Source: Dyadobacter sp. 676
GTDB taxonomy: Bacteria; Bacteroidota; Bacteroidia; Cytophagales; Spirosomataceae
Length of the DNA stretch: 64,000 nucleotides
Direction: 5' to 3'
Assembly: GCF_040448675.1 (NCBI RefSeq)
Contig: NZ_CP159289.1
Span: forward strand, 4,075,001-4,139,000
Made by a program: the position numbers and the translations under genes. The notes under the pieces were generated by a model. It ran no database searches. It had not been told where the DNA came from and worked only from the letters and a program-made list of their open reading frames with translations. Shown piece after piece: positions 18,501-26,737 of this stretch (positions are counted from its first letter, which is position 1; each line of letters begins with the position of its first letter).

Positions 18501-19127
18501 ATGAAAGTGCTCGTAATCGACGACCATCCGCTAATGCGATCGGCCATTAAACGGGAGATAAAAGATCACAAACCCCAGGCCCGTGTCATACTCTGTGCGC
18601 ATAAGGACGAAGGAATGGAAGCGATCAGAAATCAAACAATCGATCTTGTTATCGTTGAAATCGGTATTCCTGGCGGGAGTATGCATACGATCCGGGAAAT
18701 GCGTGCAGCGGCGAGGGGAATCAAGATTCTCGTATACTCTTCTGTGAACGAAGCAATTTACGCGCTTCCCGCGGTGGCTTCCGGCGCTCATGGCTTCCTT
18801 TCCAAAGACAGTTCCGGCGATGAGTTGAGGATAGCGATCGATATGGTGCTCGACTCTAAAACCTATTTCAGCAAAACAATACAGGAAACCCTGCTCTCGC
18901 AAGTGATTGCCAACGTGGATGCGTCGAACCACAATCCGCTGCAGACGCTTACACCCCGGGAGCGGATTGTGGTGCATTTGTTGTTGCAGGGGAAAAAAAT
19001 AAAGACGATTGCGGAAATGCTGAATTTGAAAGAAAGTACTGTCAGCACGTTCAAAGCGAATGTATTCAGAAAGCTGCAAGTAGGCAGCCTGATAGCATTG
19101 TCGGAGAAAATGGCAATGTTGCGGTAG
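18501..19127 (+). CDS. LuxR-type response regulator with Glu at the phosphorylation site
   Basis: The 208-residue protein has an N-terminal receiver domain (about 1-120) with the acidic pair IDDH (7-9) and the conserved Lys102 (LSKD). A C-terminal LuxR/NarL helix-turn-helix follows (LTPRERIVVHLLLQGKKIKT). The residue expected to be the phosphoacceptor Asp is Glu53 (DLVIVEIGIPGG); the codon is GAA. The two neighbouring regulators keep Asp at this place. Glu often mimics the phosphorylated state, so this regulator may be constitutively active or respond to something other than phosphorylation. It is transcribed divergently from the kinase. Confidence 0.9.
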   Translation: MKVLVIDDHPLMRSAIKREIKDHKPQARVILCAHKDEGMEAIRNQTIDLVIVEIGIPGGSMHTIREMRAAARGIKILVYSSVNEAIYALPAVASGAHGFLSKDSSGDELRIAIDMVLDSKTYFSKTIQETLLSQVIANVDASNHNPLQTLTPRERIVVHLLLQGKKIKTIAEMLNLKESTVSTFKANVFRKLQVGSLIALSEKMAMLR

Positions 19128-19128
19128 T

Positions 19129-19153
19129 CTGCCGGATGAGGGGTATCCGGCAG
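19129..19153. terminator. Hairpin between convergent regulator genes
   Basis: CTGCCGGAT (19129-19137) pairs perfectly with ATCCGGCAG (19145-19153) around a 7-base loop. It sits exactly between the ends of the two convergent response regulator genes. There is no T-run on either side, so it would be a weak or protein-assisted terminator or an mRNA 3' stabiliser. Confidence 0.5.
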
Positions 19154-19163
19154 TACGAACAAG

Positions 19164-19808
19164 CTAATGGCCCGCGGCAGCGACGTCGTCGATGATTTTT
19201 GACAGCTCGATAGCGCTGGTGACGCCGCATTTATGGAAAATCTTCTTTTTGAAAGTGCTTACCGTACTCAATTTCAGTTGTAATTGGGTAGCGATCTCTT
19301 TTGTCCACATGCCACGGATCAGCAACCTGCTGATTTCAAGCTCCCGTTCGGTCAGCCCGATCCATTTCCGGCGTTTGATTTTAGCATAATTTTGTGGCAA
19401 TTGTGTAATGAGCTGGGCGCGGACCGCTTCGCTGAGGTATTTTTTGTCGCTCACTACCGCCGACACGGCCTCTGCATACGTTTCGGGATCGGAGCGCTTC
19501 GATAGGTAGCCGTCGGCCCCCGCCTGCACATATTTCAGCGCATACTTTTCTTCCGGCAAGCCGCTCAGGATGAGAATCTTCGCGTCGTGCCGTGCGGTCC
19601 GGATCATATCGATCATTTTTACATCCTGGCCTCCGGGCAGATGGATGTCGAGAATGACCAGCTCTATTGGTCTATCCTGGATAATCCGGAGTCCTTCGTT
19701 AAAATCTTTGGCCTCAAAAACCGAGGCATTTTCAAATAACTCACGGATCACAAGGCGCATGCCCATTCTGACAACGGCATGGTCCTCAATGAGTACTGCA
19801 TTCGTCAT
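19164..19808 (-). CDS. LuxR-type response regulator
   Basis: The 214-residue protein has a receiver domain with IEDH (acidic pocket), phosphoacceptor Asp54 (ELVILDIHLPGG) and a conserved Lys (YLSKRS). A LuxR/NarL-type DNA-binding domain follows (LTERELEISRLLIRGMWTKE, then LSTVSTFKKKIF). All key receiver residues are present, so it should be a working phosphorylation-controlled transcription factor. It converges on the Glu-type regulator and diverges from the third regulator. It is a likely partner of the nearby propeller sensor kinase, though other kinases could act on it. Confidence 0.92.
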   Translation of the reverse strand: MTNAVLIEDHAVVRMGMRLVIRELFENASVFEAKDFNEGLRIIQDRPIELVILDIHLPGGQDVKMIDMIRTARHDAKILILSGLPEEKYALKYVQAGADGYLSKRSDPETYAEAVSAVVSDKKYLSEAVRAQLITQLPQNYAKIKRRKWIGLTERELEISRLLIRGMWTKEIATQLQLKLSTVSTFKKKIFHKCGVTSAIELSKIIDDVAAAGH

Positions 19809-19855
19809 TGGTAGTAAATTTGGTTCATAGCAGAGTGGTTAAGACTTTGTAATAC

Positions 19856-19886
19856 CAAAAATAGGCAGAGTTATGCCCGGTTACAA
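19856..19886 (-). promoter_or_regulatory. Bacteroidota-type promoter for the 19164-19808 regulator
   Basis: On the minus strand a TTG (19886-19884), a 20-bp spacer and TATTTTTG (19863-19856) fit the TTG / TAnnTTTG pattern of Bacteroidota housekeeping promoters. Transcription would start about 40 bases before the regulator's ATG. Confidence 0.5.
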
Positions 19887-20003
19887 TCAAGATATTGATA
19901 AACAGATGTAAACATCATACTACACTTTTTAATGGAATTTTAGGGAGTTTTTGTTAATTCGGAGAATTTTGTTGAGAACATAGCGACAGTGCAATCTTCC
20001 CTT

Positions 20004-20657
20004 ATGAGAATCCTGCTTGTTGAAGACCATGATATTGTCCGCATTGCCACGGGCATGCTCATCCAGGAAATGATGAGCGATGTTGTCGTCGAGTCGGCGG
20101 CAAATTTTAAGGATGCTATGCGGGCAGTTTCCTCCGGTACTTATCAACTGATCATCCTCGATCTGAACATTCCGGGGACCGACCATTTACTAACAATCGA
20201 AAAGCTGCGGGCCCGGCAGCCTGACGTGCCCGTGCTGGTGTTCTCGGGACAAAAAGAAGAATTGTACGGCTTGCATTGTATCCGTGCCGGTGCGGCCGGG
20301 TTTGTCTCCAAAGAATCAAAAGCGTCCGAATTGCAGGAAGCGATCCGGGTTGTGCTGAACGGACAGAAATACCTGAGTCCGCTTGTGCGTGCACAACTTG
20401 TGGCTTCCATGCAGCAGCACCGGGTTTCGGATCCGGCAGAGCTTTTGTCGGCCAGGGAATTGATTGTCATGGAGATGCTGCTGGAAGGAGAATGGACGAA
20501 GGATATCGCCAGGAAGCTAAACCTCAAGAGTACGACAATCAGTACTTTCAAGACCCGCATTTTTAAGAAGCTCGGGGTGGATAATCTGCTCGATCTCGCA
20601 AGGCATGTCGAAATGTATTACTCATCGAACGGTAATGGTGTTTCCGACCGCAAATGA
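20004..20657 (+). CDS. LuxR-type response regulator
   Basis: From the ATG at 20004 the protein has 217 residues. An in-frame GTG at 19989 would add five. The receiver has VEDHD, phosphoacceptor Asp53 (QLIILDLNIPGTD) and a conserved Lys (FVSKES). The LuxR/NarL output domain carries LSARELIVMEMLLEGEWTKD and STTISTFKTRIFKKLGV. It is transcribed divergently from the neighbouring regulator and toward the exported S74 and T9SS genes 456 bp downstream, which it might control. It looks like a duplicate of the adjacent regulator. Confidence 0.92.
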   Translation: MRILLVEDHDIVRIATGMLIQEMMSDVVVESAANFKDAMRAVSSGTYQLIILDLNIPGTDHLLTIEKLRARQPDVPVLVFSGQKEELYGLHCIRAGAAGFVSKESKASELQEAIRVVLNGQKYLSPLVRAQLVASMQQHRVSDPAELLSARELIVMEMLLEGEWTKDIARKLNLKSTTISTFKTRIFKKLGVDNLLDLARHVEMYYSSNGNGVSDRK

Positions 20658-21113
20658 TAATCTCCGCGTCGGGTCCCGGATAAAAATACCTCCATTTGTC
20701 TCCATTTTTGAGTAGAATAAATAATAGAAACAATTCGATGATTTGTAGGAGGTTTGTTAGGTAAACTATTGGTAGTCAATACATTTAATAACTATCCTGT
20801 TCATAGAACTTCGCCTATCCATCTAATCGGATATCTTTTTCCCGCTACTTTGTAGATATAGTTTGTATCGCAGATCCTGCTATAACCCGGCCGGAAAGCA
20901 GCAGTCTTGCGATCGCAATGCCTGAGCCTTCATGGGTTTGGTTTATCATTTAAGCCCCATTGTATTGAACGCCTTAAATCCATTCAGAATGAAAGGCTGA
21001 TCACCATGTCCATTCTGTAATGGCGTGCGCCTTTCTTCGTGGGTTCCAAAACGCAATCGCTTATCAATTCCATACTGTTTTTAAACCATTTGTTAATTAA
21101 AACCAATTAGACA
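20658..21113. other. Long leader / intergenic region, 456 bp
   Basis: AT-rich spacer upstream of the S74-domain gene. I found no tRNA, known riboswitch or coding frame. A near-match to the -7 box (TATCTTTT, about 20832-20839) and short repeats such as CAGAATG / CATTCTG (about 20987-21019) are present. The length leaves room for operators bound by the regulators next door. Confidence 0.4.
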
Positions 21114-22658
21114 ATGAAAGTAAAACGACTACTAACACGCACTGCCGGTGCATTCGGGGTTACCGCCGGTTTGCTATTTGTGGGTTCGCCGTTGATGGCG
21201 CAGGTGAAAATCGGGGACAACCCGAATATGATTGATTCAAATTCTATTCTGGAACTGGAAAGTACAAACAAAGGGTTTCTTCAGCCCCGAGTAGCGCTTG
21301 TGGCTACCAACAACGTGGCGCCAATGACCGCTCCCGTGCCGGAAGGTATGCGCGTTTATAATACGGCTACCACCTCGGGAACGTACGGGGTATCACCCGG
21401 CGAGTATTACTATGACGGTAGAGGTTGGGTAAGACTGGTAACTGCCATTCCTTATGGCCAGGAAGTTTTCCGCCAAGGGCCTGCCCCGGTGGGCGCATCG
21501 TGCGGGTCTGATCCGGAAGGAACAATCTGGAACGATATATTGGAAAATAGTCCCACCGAAGGGCAGCAATGGATATGTAGAGTGGGTGTATGGGAAGTCT
21601 ACAATGCTCCCAGCAGCAGCACACCCTTCTTTGCAAAATTGACGAAGGACACGGATGCCGGCGCCAGGAAGGCTGGAACGATCAACCGATTGGGGCACAT
21701 AGTAGTGCGACGTGACGATGACGGGGCTTCCACAACCATAACCCCTGGCGGGGGCATCAGGCTCCTGCGCACGCTGGCACTTGCACCGAACCATGGCGCG
21801 TTCGTTGATTTCGCTCGCAGCCCTGCAAATCCTGACCTGTTCCGTATCGGACTCCGGAACGACCTCAATGACGGAAATGGTGCATTGACTTTCCAGAGCA
21901 GCCTCGCAAGCGGGAATTTTACCCCTCGCATGCTGATCGGCTTGAACGGCCAGATTGGTGTTAACGTAACAGATCCCAAAAGCAGGCTCCATGTAGAGGG
22001 TACTGTTTTGATTACCGAGAATAGCGAGGATGGTGCCGGCTATGACGTTGCAACCGGCGGCAAAAACGGTATAAAACTTTATTACGACAGTACCGCGAAC
22101 AGGGCGCAGATTTTTGTCCAAGCCGATGCAAGTGATCCCAATGTAGTCTTGTCCAAAAAGGTGGACGGAGGGGGAACCGTTCCCAACGGCTCGATATTCC
22201 AGAAATTTCAAATACCGAGTGGTACAATAGGTAGCGTCACGCGTGAAGCGGGTTTGACGGTAAAATACAACGAAACTTCTGACCGTCGTCTGAAAGAAAA
22301 TATCAAAAACACACACTATACAATTGAGGATTTGATGAGGATAGCGGTGGTTGACTACAACTACAAAAGCGACGCTGCCAAAACCCGTATGCCTGGCTTC
22401 ATCGCCCAGGATCTCTACGAAGTATACCCTCGTGCGGTTACCAAAGGCGGTGAGAATCCTAAAACCAGTCCGTGGATGGTGGATTACGGCAAACTGACGC
22501 CGCTATTGGTAAAAGCGGTTCAGGACCAGCAAAAAGAAATCGCTTCACTGAAAGCGCAACTGAGCGAAATGCATGCGCTCAAAGCTGAGGTGGCCAGCAT
22601 CAAGGCGATGTTAGGCAATGCCGAACAGCTGAAATCCGAGGCTACCATTTCAAAATGA
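21114..22658 (+). CDS. Exported protein with C-terminal S74 self-cleaving chaperone domain
   Basis: The 514-residue protein has a signal peptide (LLFVGSPLMAQ) and a middle region of fibre-like segments. A C-terminal peptidase S74 domain starts at SDRRLKENI (catalytic Ser about 389) and continues through MPGFIAQDLYEVYP. The last 45 residues form a heptad coiled coil (KAVQDQQKEIASLKAQLSEM). In phage tail spikes this domain acts as a trimerisation chaperone that cleaves itself off. Bacteroidota have many chromosomal exported versions of unknown role. Its gene is followed 7 bases later by a T9SS-tailed protein, so the two probably build or modify one surface structure. There are no other phage genes around. 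Confidence 0.85.
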   Translation: MKVKRLLTRTAGAFGVTAGLLFVGSPLMAQVKIGDNPNMIDSNSILELESTNKGFLQPRVALVATNNVAPMTAPVPEGMRVYNTATTSGTYGVSPGEYYYDGRGWVRLVTAIPYGQEVFRQGPAPVGASCGSDPEGTIWNDILENSPTEGQQWICRVGVWEVYNAPSSSTPFFAKLTKDTDAGARKAGTINRLGHIVVRRDDDGASTTITPGGGIRLLRTLALAPNHGAFVDFARSPANPDLFRIGLRNDLNDGNGALTFQSSLASGNFTPRMLIGLNGQIGVNVTDPKSRLHVEGTVLITENSEDGAGYDVATGGKNGIKLYYDSTANRAQIFVQADASDPNVVLSKKVDGGGTVPNGSIFQKFQIPSGTIGSVTREAGLTVKYNETSDRRLKENIKNTHYTIEDLMRIAVVDYNYKSDAAKTRMPGFIAQDLYEVYPRAVTKGGENPKTSPWMVDYGKLTPLLVKAVQDQQKEIASLKAQLSEMHALKAEVASIKAMLGNAEQLKSEATISK

Positions 22659-22665
22659 GTTAACT

Positions 22666-23940
22666 ATGCACAAAATCATCCATAAAAAGCTCTTTGGTTT
22701 GAGCGCGGCATTATGCCTGTCGCTTCTGCTAGGGGTCGATCCCGTGGCGGCACAGTCGAGCAGCCAGGGGAATACGACCATCTTCGAAGGCACGCAGATG
22801 ACCGTGTTCGGTACGCATACGTTCCTGGCGGGCGGCTCAGGCATACAACCGGGAATTATCAAAGCGATCCGCTCCACTTCGCCCGGCATTCTGGGCTTTG
22901 CGTCGGGTGCGACTTACTCAGGGCAGGACGACGCGAACCATGTCGATGGCTATGTGTCCAAGGCGGGAACCGATGCGTTCGTTTTCCCCGTCGGAGACGG
23001 CACCAAACTGCGTCCTATCGGAATCTCGGCACCCGCTACATCGGGTGTATACAAAGCGGCATACTGGTCGGAAGACCCTGGTACTGCTACCCTGCCCGCC
23101 GGCGGACCATTCCCGGCGACTAATATGGGAACAGGCGTCACCGATGTAAGCACCGTGGAATACTGGGACCTCGACGGTCCGTCTCCGGTTGACATCACCC
23201 TTACCTGGGACGCGGCCAGCGACCTGGAGACGCTCGCCAATTCCAACATCGCCAATCTCCTGGTGGTCGGTTACAATCCGGTCACCGCCAAATGGGAAAA
23301 TCTGGGCAGGGCAGGAGGTGTTACGGGTTCGCTGACTACCACCGGCAGCATCACCGCTACCGGAATCATTCCCGACAACTATTCGGCCTTTACTTTTGGT
23401 GCGGATATAAATCTGCCGGTAACACTGGTAGCATTCGATGCCAGAAGGGAGGGTTCGACGTCGGCGCTCACCTGGTCGACAACCGCCGAAACCAACAGCG
23501 ACCGCTTCGAGATCGAGCGCAGCTTAAACGGAAAAGTGTGGGACAAAATCGGGACCGTGGCGTCCGCCGGGGAAAGTGCGGTGCTTGTGAAATACACATT
23601 CACCGATGCCTCGCCGCTGCCCGGCGAAAACCTGTACCGCCTCAGAATGGTCGACCGGGACGGGACCTACGCATACAGCAGCATCCGAAATCTCACATTT
23701 GAAGGCCAGACAACATCGGTCGCTTATCCTAACCCGGCACGCGACGTGCTGTACATTCGGGACGCGCAGAGTGTGCAGGCCGTTTCGATCCTGGATATGA
23801 AAGGAAACATTGTAAACGATGCCGGTACGATGCAGGGCGGAATGTTCAGGGTCAACGGACTTGAGGCCGGTATATATGTCGTGAAAGTGGTTCGAAACAA
23901 CGGCATCGTGAAATCTCAGAAAATCGTCGTTGCCAAATAG
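22666..23940 (+). CDS. T9SS type A sorting domain protein
   Basis: The 424-residue exported protein has a signal peptide (LLLGVDPVAAQ). A repeat-free beta-rich N-terminal part is followed by a segment common in cytophagal surface proteins (LTWSTTAETNSDRFEIERS, about residues 265-283). The C-terminal domain of about 75 residues is the type IX secretion signal: VAYPNPARDVLYI, then GIYVVKVV and SQKIVVAK. The protein should be secreted or anchored on the cell surface. It follows the S74-domain gene closely and is probably in the same operon. A hairpin terminator follows. Its biochemical role is unknown. Confidence 0.88.
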   Translation: MHKIIHKKLFGLSAALCLSLLLGVDPVAAQSSSQGNTTIFEGTQMTVFGTHTFLAGGSGIQPGIIKAIRSTSPGILGFASGATYSGQDDANHVDGYVSKAGTDAFVFPVGDGTKLRPIGISAPATSGVYKAAYWSEDPGTATLPAGGPFPATNMGTGVTDVSTVEYWDLDGPSPVDITLTWDAASDLETLANSNIANLLVVGYNPVTAKWENLGRAGGVTGSLTTTGSITATGIIPDNYSAFTFGADINLPVTLVAFDARREGSTSALTWSTTAETNSDRFEIERSLNGKVWDKIGTVASAGESAVLVKYTFTDASPLPGENLYRLRMVDRDGTYAYSSIRNLTFEGQTTSVAYPNPARDVLYIRDAQSVQAVSILDMKGNIVNDAGTMQGGMFRVNGLEAGIYVVKVVRNNGIVKSQKIVVAK

Positions 23941-23965
23941 CGTCTCGCTACATTTGTATTTTGTG

Positions 23966-23999
23966 TGGCCCTGGAAGAATTTCCGGGGCTACTTTTTTT
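23966..23999 (+). terminator. Terminator after the S74/T9SS operon
   Basis: A GC-rich stem with G-T wobble pairs (GGCCCTGGA at 23968-23976 with TCCGGGGCT at 23982-23990) is followed by a run of seven T. Confidence 0.65.
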
Positions 24000-24138
24000 A
24001 TTGGCGGGCGTTTGATACATTGACATTATACCCAGCAGTCGCATACTTTTTCCCTCGCTGAATAAACCGCTGCACATGTTTATTGATAAAAAAAGCACTT
24101 AGCGAATTGTTTCGCATAAGTGCTCGGTTTTTAGTTTG

Positions 24139-24212
24139 TGGGCCCACCTGGGATCGAACCAGGCACCTACTGATTATGAGTCAGTTGCTCTAACCGAATG
24201 AGCTATAGGCCC
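24139..24212 (-). tRNA. tRNA with CAT anticodon, probably Ile2
   Basis: The minus strand folds as a full cloverleaf of 74 bases. The acceptor stem is GGGCCTA / TGGGCCC with discriminator A, the D arm is intact, the anticodon arm is ACTGA-CTCATAA-TCAGT, and the T arm is CCTGG-TTCGATC-CCAGG. The anticodon is CAT. The acceptor pairs C4-G69 and C5-G68 are those known to favour lysidine modification by TilS in E. coli tRNA-Ile2, whereas E. coli elongator tRNA-Met differs there. I therefore favour Ile2, reading AUA, over Met. The CCA end is not encoded. Confidence 0.8.
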
Positions 24213-24290
24213 TTTTCCAAACTTGCGTTTGGGTTGCAAAATTAGGGAATCGGTTCAATTCTCCAAATGAATACAACAAGATTAGCTTCT

Positions 24291-24318
24291 TTTGTCCGTT
24301 GCTTGTTTATTACTTTTG
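24291..24318 (+). promoter_or_regulatory. Bacteroidota-type promoter for the HD gene
   Basis: TTTG (24291-24294), a 16-bp spacer and TACTTTTG (24311-24318) resemble the TTG / TAnnTTTG promoter. If it is used, transcription starts about base 24325. Translation would then have to begin downstream of that point, supporting the TTG start at 24333. Confidence 0.5.
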
Positions 24319-24332
24319 CCAAAAAATCGATT

Positions 24333-25565
24333 TTGAATAAAAGGAAAATCATCAACGATCCGGTTTATGGGTTCATCTCCATTGCCTCGGACCTGCTCTA
24401 TGACCTGGTCGACCATCCTTATTTTCAGCGGCTGCGGCGGATAAGGCAGCTCGGGCTTGCGGATATCGTCTATCCGGGAGCGCTCCACACACGTTTTCAC
24501 CATGCGCTTGGGGCAATGCACCTGATGAACCAGGCACTCCGTGCGTTGCAGGAGAAAGGGCATATGATCTGGGAGCTGGAACAGGAGGCGGCGCAGGCGG
24601 CGATTTTGCTGCACGACCTCGGACATGGCCCGTTCTCCCATGTACTCGAAAGTGTCGTGATCCCCGGAGTCCCGCACGAGGCGATTACGCTCACGATGAT
24701 GAAAGACCTGAACCGCCAGCTCGACGGAAGACTGGATATTGCCATCCAGATGTTTGAAGGAACCTATCCGCGCAAGTTCTTCCACCAGATGATTTCCAGC
24801 CAGCTCGATATGGACCGGATGGATTACCTCAACCGCGACAGCTTTTATACCGGCGTCATCGAGGGCTCCATCGGTGCCGACAGGCTGATCAAGATGCTGG
24901 ATATCAGTCACGATCAGCTGGTGGTGGAGGAAAAGGGCCTTTTAAGTATCGAAAACTTCCTGCATGCGCGCAGGCTGATGTACTGGCAGGTGTATCTGCA
25001 CAAGACGCTCCTGAGCGCCCAGGCGATGCTCACGCAAATTATGCGTCGCGCACGTGAGCTGGCGGCAGCAGGGGAGCAGTTGTTTGCCACACCCGATTTC
25101 GCACGCTTTCTCTACAACCGGTTTACCCTTGCCGACTTCGATAGCGAACCCGAACTGCTTGGGGCATTCAACGGATTGGACGATAACGACGTATGGGCCT
25201 CTGTAAAAGGGTGGAAAAATCATCCCGACCCGGTTCTGTCCAAACTATGTGGCATGCTTCTCGACAGAAACTTGTTCAAGATCAGCTTTTTTAATGCGCC
25301 TCCGGGCGGAGAGGTGCTGGCGCCGCTTCGGAAGCAACTGATTGCCGCCGGCGTTCCTGAAAACGACATGCCCTATTTTCTGATTACCGGTGAAACTACC
25401 AACTGGGCCTATGCGAAGGAACAGGACCCCATCCGCGTCAAAATGAAAAGCGGAAATTTGCTCGATATCGCCGATGCGTCGGATATTCCCACCATCGAAG
25501 CCCTCACTAAGATTGTACGCAAGTACTATGTATGTTGGGGTAAAAATGTATCTTTGCGTGGTTAA
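24333..25565 (+). CDS. HD-domain phosphohydrolase
   Basis: The protein is a metal-dependent HD hydrolase. It shows RFHHALGAMHLM, then HDLGHGPFSH with the His-Asp pair, and a QLDMDRMDYLNRD segment typical of the SamHD1/dGTPase-like branch. It probably cleaves a nucleotide or phosphate ester; the substrate is not known. I chose the TTG at 24333 because the resulting start (MNKRKIINDPVYGF) matches the usual beginning of this family and lies after a promoter-like sequence. An ATG at 24267 would add 22 residues. It precedes the lpxD operon by about 80 bases. Confidence 0.8.
   Translation: MNKRKIINDPVYGFISIASDLLYDLVDHPYFQRLRRIRQLGLADIVYPGALHTRFHHALGAMHLMNQALRALQEKGHMIWELEQEAAQAAILLHDLGHGPFSHVLESVVIPGVPHEAITLTMMKDLNRQLDGRLDIAIQMFEGTYPRKFFHQMISSQLDMDRMDYLNRDSFYTGVIEGSIGADRLIKMLDISHDQLVVEEKGLLSIENFLHARRLMYWQVYLHKTLLSAQAMLTQIMRRARELAAAGEQLFATPDFARFLYNRFTLADFDSEPELLGAFNGLDDNDVWASVKGWKNHPDPVLSKLCGMLLDRNLFKISFFNAPPGGEVLAPLRKQLIAAGVPENDMPYFLITGETTNWAYAKEQDPIRVKMKSGNLLDIADASDIPTIEALTKIVRKYYVCWGKNVSLRG
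25549..25556 (+). promoter_or_regulatory. TAnnTTTG box upstream of lpxD
   Basis: TATCTTTG fits the -7 consensus of Bacteroidota promoters and lies inside the end of the HD gene, about 90 bases before lpxD. No TTG is visible at the usual distance upstream. Confidence 0.35.
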
Positions 25566-25646
25566 TCAGGACCCTAAAAAGAAAAGCCGAATTAATAATT
25601 TATACAACGTACTCGAATACCATTACCCGAAATTAGCCGATAAAAT

Positions 25647-26687
25647 ATGAAATTTACTGTCAGCGAGATTGCTCAGATGCTGAATGGAACTGTTGTTGGG
25701 GATGATCAGATCATAATTAATTCGGCTGCAAAAATTGAAGAGGGCCTGCCGGGTTGTATTTCTTTTCTGGCCAACAGCAAGTATGAGCATTATATTTACT
25801 CCACACAGTCTTCGGCAGTAATTGTCAATAAAGATTTTGTTCCCAAAAAAGAAATTTCTGCGACGTTGATCTACGTCGACAACGCCTATACCGCCTTCAC
25901 GATCCTGCTGGAAGAATACCAGAAACGCCTCGCTGGCAGCAAGTCGGGCGTGGAGCAGCCCAGTTTTATGGGGGAGAACAGCCAAACCGGAGAGGATTGC
26001 TATCGCGGCGCTTTTTCCTACATTGGCAAAAACTGCGTGATTGGCAAAGGCGTGAAGATTTACCCGCAGGCGTGGCTGGGCGATGGCGTGGAAGTAGGCG
26101 ATTATTCGGTGATCCATCCCGGCGTTAAAATTTACGACAACACGGTGATTGGAAAGAATTGCACGATTTTTGCCAACACAGTGATCGGCAGCGACGGGTT
26201 CGGATTTGCACCGCAGGCCGATGGCAGTTATAAAACCATCCCGCAACTCGGAAATGTGATCATCGAGGATAATGTAAGTATCGGGGCGAATACGACCGTC
26301 GATTGTGCGACAATGGGTTCCACGATCATCAGGCAGGGCGCAAAAATTGATAACCTGGTACAGATTGCACATAATGTAGAGATTGGAAAAAATACCGTAA
26401 TTGCGGCCCAGTCCGGAGTATCCGGGTCTACAACAATCGGCGAACAATGCGTGATAGCCGGTCAGGTAGGGATTGTAGGCCATATTACGGTGGCAAACCA
26501 TACTAAAGTGGGCGCACAAAGCGGACTTGCCAAATCCATTAAAAAGGAAGGTTTATCGCTTTCGGGCTCTCCTGCCAGGGACCTTAACGAACATTTGCGG
26601 TCCATGGCACTGGTGCGAAGGCTGCCCGAGCTCGAAGAACGGCTGAAAGACCTCGAACGCAAGCAGGAAACGTCCGATTTTCAGTGA
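25647..26687 (+). CDS. lpxD: UDP-3-O-acylglucosamine N-acyltransferase LpxD
   Basis: The 346-residue protein has an N-terminal LpxD domain that includes [16 protein letters not shown] left-handed beta-helix of hexapeptide repeats follows ([20 protein letters not shown]), then the conserved [14 protein letters not shown] segment and a C-terminal helix. It adds the second 3-hydroxyacyl chain in lipid A synthesis, in the cytoplasm. It is the first gene of a lipid A operon; the downstream lpxC-fabZ gene starts about 50 bases later. Confidence 0.96.
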   Translation: MKFTVSEIAQMLNGTVVGDDQIIINSAAKIEEGLPGCISFLANSKYEHYIYSTQSSAVIVNKDFVPKKEISATLIYVDNAYTAFTILLEEYQKRLAGSKSGVEQPSFMGENSQTGEDCYRGAFSYIGKNCVIGKGVKIYPQAWLGDGVEVGDYSVIHPGVKIYDNTVIGKNCTIFANTVIGSDGFGFAPQADGSYKTIPQLGNVIIEDNVSIGANTTVDCATMGSTIIRQGAKIDNLVQIAHNVEIGKNTVIAAQSGVSGSTTIGEQCVIAGQVGIVGHITVANHTKVGAQSGLAKSIKKEGLSLSGSPARDLNEHLRSMALVRRLPELEERLKDLERKQETSDFQ

Positions 26688-26737
26688 CAGCCGGCAGTCC
26701 CCTAATCGCACCTTATTTTGAAAAGGAAATAGATATA

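Noticed and set aside
21114..22658. Prophage remnant suggested by the S74 tail-fibre domain
   Set aside because: The protein has a signal peptide and sits beside a T9SS cargo gene, with no other phage genes; such proteins are common in Bacteroidota chromosomes.
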